A DNA stretch of 64,000 nt from Kitasatospora sp. A2-31 (GTDB taxonomy: Bacteria; Actinomycetota; Actinomycetes; Streptomycetales; Streptomycetaceae). Both the position numbers and the translations under genes were made by a program. Below are positions 49,429-57,800 of this stretch, in pieces. A model generated the notes under the pieces. That model did no database searches and had not been told where the DNA came from. It saw nothing but the letters and a program-made list of their open reading frames with translations. How positions within the stretch are numbered: the stretch's first letter is position 1; each line of letters starts with the position of its first letter. Location of the stretch: NCBI RefSeq assembly GCF_022288725.1, contig NZ_JAKNTA010000005.1, positions 161,658 through 225,657 of the forward strand. The letters run 5' to 3'.

Positions 49429-49513
49429 CCGCATCCGCCACGTAGCCGTCGCATCCGCCACCGCATCCCGTCGTATCCGCCACCGCATCCGTCGTACCCC
49501 ACCGCATCCGCCG
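49429..49513. repeat. Degenerate CGCATCCGCCA repeats before glpD
   Basis: At least four copies of (C)CGCATCCGCCA or shortened forms occur (49429, 49449, 49461-49482, 49504), interleaved with GTCGTA spacers. They fill the gap between the TetR and glpD genes up to 22 bases before the glpD start. They could bind a regulator or be slippage products. Confidence 0.6.
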
Positions 49514-49534
49514 AACGAACGGACACCTCGCGCC

Positions 49535-51085
49535 ATGACGACCACCGCCGGGCCCTACGCCGGAACCACCCGACTCGACGCCCGACGGAGGGTGTTGGAA
49601 CTGGACGCCCTCGCCGACGCGCCCGCCGTCGACCTGCTGGTGATCGGCGGCGGCGTCACCGGGGCCGGAGCCGCCCTGGACGCGGCCGCCCGCGGGCTGC
49701 GCACCGTCCTGGTCGAGGCGCGCGACCTCGCGTTCGGGACGAGCCGCTGGAGCTCCAAGCTGGTCCACGGCGGCCTGCGCTACCTCGCCTCCGGCCGGGT
49801 CGGGGTGGCCCGGGAGAGCGCCGTCGAGCGCGGCGTGCTGATGACCCGTACCGCCCCGCACCTGGTCCGCCCGATGCCCCAACTGGTGCCGCTGATCAAC
49901 GGCTTGATGCGGCCCGGGCAGGCCTCGCTGGTCCGGGTCGGCTTCGTCGCCGGCGACGCCCTGCGGCTGAGCGCCGGGACGCCCGGCGCGCTGCTGCCGC
50001 GGGTGCGCCGGGTCGACGCCGGGCGCGCCCGCCAGTTGGTGCCCGGCGTGCGCACCGACGGACTGTCCGGCGGCCTGGTCGCCCACGACGGCCAACTGGT
50101 CGACGACGCAAGGCTCGTGGTGGCCCTCGCCCGGACGGCCGCGCAGTACGGCGCCACGGTGCTCACCCGGGTGCGGGCGGAGCAGGTCACCGGCACCTCG
50201 GCCCGGCTGATCGACGGCCTCACCGGGCAGTCGCTCACCCTCACCGCCCGCGCGGTGGTCAACGCCAGCGGCGTCTGGGCGGGCGAGGTGGACCCGTCGA
50301 TCCGGCTGCGGCCCAGCCGCGGCACCCACCTGGTGGTCGACGCGGCGGCCCTCGGCCACCCGACCGCCGCCCTCACCGTCCCGGTGCCCGGATCCACCAG
50401 CCGCTTCGTCTTCGCCCTGCCCCAGCAGCTCGGCCGGGTGGCGATCGGCCTCACCGACGAGGACGCGCCCGGCCCGATCCCGGACGAGCCGCAGCCGACC
50501 GACGGCGAGATCACCTTCCTCCTCGACACCGTCAACGCGGCCCTGCGGACGATGCTGACCAGGGCGGACGTGCGCGGCGCCTACGCCGGCCTGCGGCCGC
50601 TGATCGACACCGGTGACGGCGCCACGGCCGACCTCTCCCGCCAGCACGCCGTGCTGGAGTCCCCGGAGGGTGTGATCACCGTGGTCGGCGGCAAGCTGAC
50701 CACCTACCGGCGGATGGCCCAGGACGCGGTGGACGCCGCCGTCCGGCTGCGCGGACTGTCCGCCCGCGCCTGCTGGACGTCCCGGCTGCCCCTGGTCGGG
50801 GCGCCCGCCCACCGCGACAGCCGGCCCGCCCCGGCCGCCGCCCCGGACTCCCTGCTCGCCCGCCACGGCGGCGCGGCCCACGAGGTCCTCGCGGCGGGCG
50901 ACCTGGCGCCGATCGCCGACGGCCTGGACGTGACCCGCGCCGAGGTCGCCTACGCGATGTCCCACGAGGGGGCCCTGGACGCCGACGACGTGCTGCACCG
51001 GCGGACCCGCATAGGCCTGGTGGCCGAGGACGCCGACCGGGCGCGCTCGGCCGTCGCAGAACTCCTGTCGACTACCGGCCGGTAG
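49535..51085 (+). CDS. glpD: Glycerol-3-phosphate dehydrogenase
   Basis: A 516-residue FAD enzyme that oxidises sn-glycerol-3-phosphate to dihydroxyacetone phosphate and passes electrons to quinone. Seen: dinucleotide motif VIGGGVTGAG, GTSRWSSKLVHGGLRYL (family signature), YAGLRPLI and GGKLTTYRRMAQDAVD. A C-terminal helical domain (about 400-516) is present. DHAP is the precursor for the neighbouring ADPS-like enzyme, which supports a shared pathway. The membrane face is the likely site of action. The upstream gap holds a repeat array. Confidence 0.95.
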   Translation: MTTTAGPYAGTTRLDARRRVLELDALADAPAVDLLVIGGGVTGAGAALDAAARGLRTVLVEARDLAFGTSRWSSKLVHGGLRYLASGRVGVARESAVERGVLMTRTAPHLVRPMPQLVPLINGLMRPGQASLVRVGFVAGDALRLSAGTPGALLPRVRRVDAGRARQLVPGVRTDGLSGGLVAHDGQLVDDARLVVALARTAAQYGATVLTRVRAEQVTGTSARLIDGLTGQSLTLTARAVVNASGVWAGEVDPSIRLRPSRGTHLVVDAAALGHPTAALTVPVPGSTSRFVFALPQQLGRVAIGLTDEDAPGPIPDEPQPTDGEITFLLDTVNAALRTMLTRADVRGAYAGLRPLIDTGDGATADLSRQHAVLESPEGVITVVGGKLTTYRRMAQDAVDAAVRLRGLSARACWTSRLPLVGAPAHRDSRPAPAAAPDSLLARHGGAAHEVLAAGDLAPIADGLDVTRAEVAYAMSHEGALDADDVLHRRTRIGLVAEDADRARSAVAELLSTTGR

Positions 51086-51285
51086 TTTTCCAGGGGGATT
51101 CTCGGGCTGCGGCAGCCTCTGCATGCGAATGACCGTCAGGCCGTTCTGATAAATAGTCAACTTCCGCCGTGATTGCGCATTCTGGGTGAGTGATCGTGCC
51201 TCCTGGAATCACGGAACGTCGTTCGGGCGAAGTGGTGCGTCTGCGTCCTGCGCCGGCTCGGCCGGGCTTGAGGGGCTCAGAGGGC

Positions 51286-51579
51286 TCAATGGCCCGTCCG
51301 CTCCGGCATCGGGTGGGTGGTGTCGTCCAGCACCAGCACGCAGGCGAGCGGGTGCTCCGGGACTCCGGTCCGCTCCAGCCGGACGGACAGCGGCACCGGT
51401 GACTCGCCGGTCGGCTGAGCCGAGAGCGGGAGCGGGTAGACGCCGCGCCCATGGACGCGATGGAAGGCGAGCTCCTTGCCGTCCACCAGCAGTTCCGTCT
51501 CGGTGATCCAGCCGGAGCGGACGTTCACCGTGACCGAGTGGGTGCCCCGGTCGAGGTGGAAGCTGTGCCGCTGGCGCAT
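51286..51579 (-). CDS. Hypothetical beta-rich protein, 97 residues
   Basis: Product: MRQRHSFHLDRGTHSVTVNV then SGWITETELLVDGKELAFHR and LVLDDTTHPMPERTGH. The strand-rich layout with ..VTVNVRSGWITETELLVDGKEL.. resembles a small beta-sandwich seen in actinomycete proteins; no function known to me. On the minus strand TAGACT (about 51650) could be a -10. The 200 bp between glpD and this gene's stop carry no feature I can support. Confidence 0.65.
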   Translation of the reverse strand: MRQRHSFHLDRGTHSVTVNVRSGWITETELLVDGKELAFHRVHGRGVYPLPLSAQPTGESPVPLSVRLERTGVPEHPLACVLVLDDTTHPMPERTGH

Positions 51580-51872
51580 GGGGGCCTCCCGGAAGTCGCC
51601 GCGCGGAGGGCGGGGACCGGAGCGGGCGCGGCGTTCCGCCGCCGTCCCGTCAGTCTACGGCGGAGCCCGAGGAATTGCTCTGATTGCAGGCCAAGCGCAG
51701 CAATCACAACAAGACGGTCAATCGCGACAAACAGTGCGAGTTGCAGCGCGCCGGTGATCCGTTACGGAATTGTCATCCCGATTGGTAAATGGGTGTCGGC
51801 TGAGAATGAGAGATTGTCATTCGGCTTTGAATATGCCATGAGAAGCCTTGGTAATCTCTTGAGAGAGTCTTG

Positions 51873-54800
51873 ATGTCACGACGCTCCTTGGCCTCGTCCG
51901 GTTACTCCGGCGGGGCCTTTTCTTCGCGCTGGATGCGCCGAATATCGGCGGTTCTGACGCTCGGTCTGCTCGTACAGGCCGGTGTCGCGCTCGACGCCAT
52001 GACGGCACCGGTGGCCCAAGCGGCACCGAATCCGCAGACGCCGCCCGCCAGCCCATCGACCGAGGCGCCCGACGAGGCCTCCGCACTGCTCGCGGCCCGC
52101 CTCCAGGGCCACCGGATCGAGGTCACCAACGCCCGGACCGAGTTCACCACCTTGTGGGCGAACGCGGACGGGACGCTGACCTCGGACCGCTCCACCGGCC
52201 CGATCCGGATGAAGGTCGGCGAGGCGTGGGTGCCGGTCGACACCACCCTGGTGCAGACGCCGGACGGCAAGGTGGCCCCGAAGGCCCACCCCGAGGGCCT
52301 GGTCTTCGAGGGCGGCGACGCCGGCGTGACGGTCGGCGACAGCCTGCCGTCCGCCTCGGCGTCCCCGTCCGCCACGCCGACTCCGTCCGCCATGACCAGC
52401 CCGTCTGCGCTGCCGTCCGCCGCGCCCAGCGCCAGCGCCTCGACGTCTGCTGTGCCGAACGCGAGCACCTCGGCCACCCCGAGCGCCATTGCCGGAGCGG
52501 CCCCTACACCCGCGGCAGCGTCCGCGGCGCCGACTGCGGCGCCGAGCGCCTCGGCGAGTCCTTCGCCGTCGGTGGCCGCCACGGCCGACGCCACCGAGCG
52601 CGCCTCCCGGGCGGGTGCCCGCGCCGCCGCACCGGCCGCCGACCCGCAGCCGGCCCAGCCGCAGGCTCCTGTCGAGCGCGAGCTGGTGAAGATCGGCTCC
52701 GGTGACCAGCAGGTCCGCTTCGGCTGGCTCGGCAAGCTGCCGAAGCCGAAGCTGGAGGGCAACAAGGCCACCTACGTCGACGCCCGCCCCGGCGTGGACC
52801 TGGTCCTGCAGGCCACCCGCACCGGCTTCGAGCAGTTCCTGATCGTCAAGAACCGCTCGGCGGTGTCCCAGGCCGGCACCCTGACGATTCCGCTGGACAC
52901 CACGGGCATGTCGGTGGCGCCGCAGCAGGACGGCTCCATCCAGTTGCTGGACAAGGCGTCCGGCAAGCTCGCGGTGAAGATCCCGGCTCCGGTGATGTGG
53001 GACGCCGTGGTCGACCCGGCCTCGCAGGAGCACCTCAACAGGGGTCCGGTGACCATGGAGGTGCGGGGCCAGGGCGCTGACACCGAGCTGGTCTTCACCC
53101 CGGACGCGGCATTCCTCGCCGCGCCGAAGACGCAGTACCCGGTCACGGTCGACCCGATCGTCAACGTCGACCCCACGTACGACACGTACGTGCAGACGAA
53201 CGAGAACTTCGACGCCTCCGCATCCGAGGACCTGAAGCTGGGCAGCTACGACGGCAGCGTCGTGGCCCGTTCGTTCCTGACCTTCCCGGGCGCGGACTTC
53301 AACGGCAAGCAGATCCTCGGCGCGACGCTGAACCTGTACAACTACCACTCCTCGTCCTGCGTCCCGAAGCAGTGGGAGGTCTGGGAGGCCGGCGGAGCTG
53401 CCTGGTGGACGCGCTGGAACAACCAGCCGTCCTGGGGCACCAAGTACGCCACCTCGAACGACACCTGGGATGCCGACGGCGGAGCCGACTCCCACGAGTG
53501 CTCCGGCTCCGACGGCACCGCCTGGGCCCGTGCCAACGTCACCGACCTGGTCAAGTACTGGGCCGGCTTCGGCTACCACGACTACGGCATCGGCCTGAAG
53601 GCTGCGGACGAGTCCAGCAACCTGTCGTGGAAGCGGTTCAGCTCGGCCGAGGGCGGAGCCCCGCCGTACCTGTCGATCACGTACAACACCATCCCGGCGA
53701 CCCCGGCGACGGTGGAGGTGCAGCCTTCCCAGCAGGGGAACCCGCGCTACACCTCCGACCCCAACCCGCGCTTTCAGGTGCAGGCCGCCGATGTCGACGG
53801 TGACTCGCTGAAGATCACCCTGGACCTGTGGCGAGGTGGGACCTTCGTCGGCCGGATCGTCAAGGACACCCCGAACGGCGCGATCGCGACCGTCCGCCCC
53901 TCCGACTACGGCATCGCCAGGCTCGACGAGGGAGTCCAGTACTCGATCTGGGCGATGCTCGACGACAGCAAGGGCCAGTCGGGCTGGGTCGGCACCTACG
54001 TGGTCGCCGACACCGTCAAGCCGGGTGCGCCGTTCGTCAGCTCGGCCGACTATCCGGCCGACGGCCTCTGGCACGGCACGGCCAACCAGCCGGGTTCGTT
54101 CACCTTCTCGCCCGCCGCAGGCACCGACGACACCACGGCCTACGTCTACACCCTCGACGGTGGAACGCCGGTGACGGTCGCGGCCACCGGGGCTCTGACC
54201 ACGTCGATCACGCCGACCACCGAGGGCCGGCGCGTGCTCAGCGTGCAGTCCAAGGACCGCGCGGGCAACCTGTCCCCGCCGGCCACGCACACCTTCCAGG
54301 TGGGCCAGGCGGGCATGAGCTCGCCGGTCAACGGCACCCAGGCCGCGAAGCGCGTCAAGCTCTCCGTCGACGCGCAGTCCCAGTTCAAGCGGGTGGTCTA
54401 CCAGTACCGCCGCGGGCCGGGCGCGACCGAGTACAACGTGCCGCGCACCAACCTCACCAAGGCCGACAACACCCCGGTCGCCGAGGACAAGCCGCGGCTG
54501 ACCGACCTCGGCACCCACGCCAACTGGAACGTGCTCGACACCCTCGGCAACATCGGCGGTGTCGTCCAGGTCCGGGCCCTGCTCTTCCCCGAGGACGGCT
54601 CCGGCAACGGCTACGCCACGGTGTGGAACACCATGACGGTGGACCGCAACGCCGACGGCGCGGCGGGCACCTCCGTCGGTCCCGGCTCGGTCAACCTGCT
54701 GACCGGTGACTACTCCACCGATGTGACGGACGCCAACGAGTTCGGCATGTCGGTGGCCCGCACCACCTCCTCGCGCGACCTCGGCCGCGGCTGGCAGCCG

Positions 54801-57800
54801 CAGGGCGAACGCCTGACGGTCAACCAGCGCCAGATCGGCACCGACCTGACCGGCTTCACCGCCGGCGAGGCCACCCTCTCGCGCTCGACCGCGCGCGGTC
54901 ACGACAGCTCCACCGACTCGCTGCTGGTAGTTCCCGGCGGCTCCGGTACCTGGGACTCCTTCGCCGCGCTCGGCCCGGAGTACACCATGGGCAACGGCAT
55001 GAAGCCCGGGCGCACCTACCGGCTGACCGGCTGGATCTACGTTCCCGGCGCCACCGGTCTCGACAACCCGCTGGCCAACCGCGGGCTGCGCCTGGTCGGC
55101 GTCTACCGGACCGGTGCCGGTTACGGCGAGACGGCCTCCCCGAAGGCCGCGTTCACCGATGGCTGGCAGCAGCTGACGCTGGACATGGTCGTCCCTACGG
55201 ACGCCACCGAGGCGTGGTTCCGCCTCTACAACGGCAACCCGGGCGGAAGCGGCAAGGAGGTCTACTTCGACGACCTGTCGCTGAAGGAGATCGTCGCCCC
55301 GTTCGGTCCGCAGTGGGCCGGCGGCCCGGACGCCGGTACCGGCTCCGACTACCGCTCGCTCTCGTTCCCCCAGTCCGACCTGGTCGAGATCAAGGGCAAC
55401 GACGACACCTCGCTGACCTTCGCCAAGGGCACCGACGGCACCTTCTTCCCCGAGCCGGGCGCCGAGTCGCTCTCCCTCAAGGCCGTGTCCGCCAAGTCCG
55501 GCGCCATCGTGCTGCCGGCCACGGGTCAGTGTCTGGAGGTGCCGAACGGCGCGGCCGGCAACGGTGCCAGGCTGCAGCCTGCGGCGTGCACGGGCGCGGC
55601 GAACCAGCAGTGGACCCGTGGGGACGATCTCACCCTGCGCCTGCTCGGCTACTGCCTCGACAACCCCTGGGGCCAGACGGGCAACGCCACGCCGCTCACT
55701 CTGTGGGGCTGCAACGGCGGCGACAACCAGCAGTGGGAGGTCCGCACCGACGGCACGGTGATGAACCGTCACTCGGGCAAGTGCCTCGACGCCGACCAGG
55801 GTGCCTCGATCTGGGTCTGCTGGGCCGGAGCGTGGCAGATCTGGGACGTCCAGACCGCCGGCACCACGTACGAGCTGAGCGAGCTGGACGGCTCCAAGAC
55901 CGTCTTCGCCCGCCAGGCTGGTTCGAGCATCTACCAGGTGGTGAGCGAGACGGGGCCGGAGGCCGCGTCGACCACCCGCTACCAGTACGACACGACCGAC
56001 GGCCGCTCGCTGGTCAAGCGCGTCATCCCGGCGGTCGAGCCGGGCGTCGACGACGTCAACGGTTGCACGGTCGATCCGCTGCCGCGCGGCTGCGAGGTCT
56101 CGGAGTACGACTACGCCAAGGCGACCACCGCCACGGCCGCGACCCCGGGTGACTACCTCGACCGGATCCGCTCGGTGAAGGTCTGGTCGTGGAACCCGGC
56201 GACCTCCAAGCAGGAGGCCGTCGAGGTCGCGCACTACGCGTACGACGACAAGGGCCGGCTGGCGCAGGTCTGGGACCCGCGCCTGGCGCAGCCGCTGAAG
56301 ACCACGTACAGCTACGACGCGGACGGCCGGGTCACCGGCATCGCCGCCGCCGGCGAGCTGCCGTGGAGCTTCGACTACGGCAAGGCGGCTGCGGACCAGG
56401 ATCCGGGCCGGCTGTTGAAGGTCCGCCGGAGCACCCTGGTGCCCGGCAGCAAGAACCAGGTCAACGGCGAGATCGCGACCTCGGTGGTCTACGAGGTGCC
56501 GCTGACCCGCGGCGCCGGCGGTCCGTACGACCTGGCCGGCGCGGACGTGGCCAAGTGGGCGCAGACCGATGCGCCGACCGATGCCACCGCCGTGTTCGGG
56601 CCGGAGGACGACCCGGGTGCCAACACCGCTTCGGCGGTCAAGCCCGGTCCGGACGGCTACAAGCCGGCCACCGTCCACTACCTGAACGCCTCCGGCAACG
56701 AGGTCAACACCGCGACCCCGTCGGTCACCCCCGGCGGAGACATCGACACCACCGAGTACGACCGCTACGGCCACGCCGTCCGCACCCTGGAGGCGACGAA
56801 CCGTTCTATCGCGCTGGGGACCCACCCGGACGCGGACAAGTTCGCGGCCGAGCTGAACCTGCCCTCGGACTCCGCGTCCCGGGCGCGTCTGCTCGACTCG
56901 CGGACGACGTACTCGGCCGACGGCCTGGACGTCCTGGAGACCCTGGCCCCGGCCTACCGGGCCACCCTCGCCGAGGAGGTCGCCGGGCAGTCCGCGCCGG
57001 TCACGGTGACGTCGGAGGCCGAGAAGCTCCCGCAGCTGGGCACCAACACCCGGGTGCAGGTCGACAACAACTGCTGTGGTCTGACCTGGTCGGGCGGCGC
57101 TCACCTGAGCATCCGCGGTACTCAAGCGGGCGCGTTCGACAGTGTGCGCGTCAGCGTGCCGGAGGAGGGTGACTACCTCCTCAGCGGTCAGCTGACCAAG
57201 TTCAACGACCACGGTGTCATCCAGTGGGCGATCGACGGGCAGAACGTCGGCCAGCCGATCGACACCTACGCTGCGACCGGCGCTGTGGCGCCGTACGCGA
57301 CGGGCCAGGCCGTCCACCTGACCCGCGGTGACCACGAGCTCAAGCTCACCGTCACCGGCACCAACGCCAACACGGTCGGCGAGCGGTTCCACACCGGCGT
57401 CGACACGGTCACTCTGACCAAGACGACGCTCAACCCGACCCTGCCGGCGGGCACGTCGGTGGTGGCGCGGGACCACAACACCAACACCTACGACGAGGGG
57501 AAGCCGGACGGCCAGGCCTACCACCTGGTCACCACCGCGACCGACGGCGCTCGCATCGAGGGCTACGCCGACGACGTGGAGAAGCGGGTCACCAAGACCG
57601 GCTACGGCACGCCGATCGGCGGCACCTCCGGGTGGACGCTGAAGACGGCGACGTCGGTCACCACCGACGCTGCCACCGGCGGCGCCAACCTGACGTCGTA
57701 CGTGAAGTACGACGCGTCGGGCCGCGCGCTGGAGTCCCGCAAGCCGGGCTCGAACGGCGCGGACGCGGGCACGGTCAAGTCGGTGTTCTACACCGCCGGT

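Noticed and set aside
49429..49513. CRISPR array
   Set aside because: The repeats are short (about 11 bp), degenerate and lack unique 30-bp spacers.
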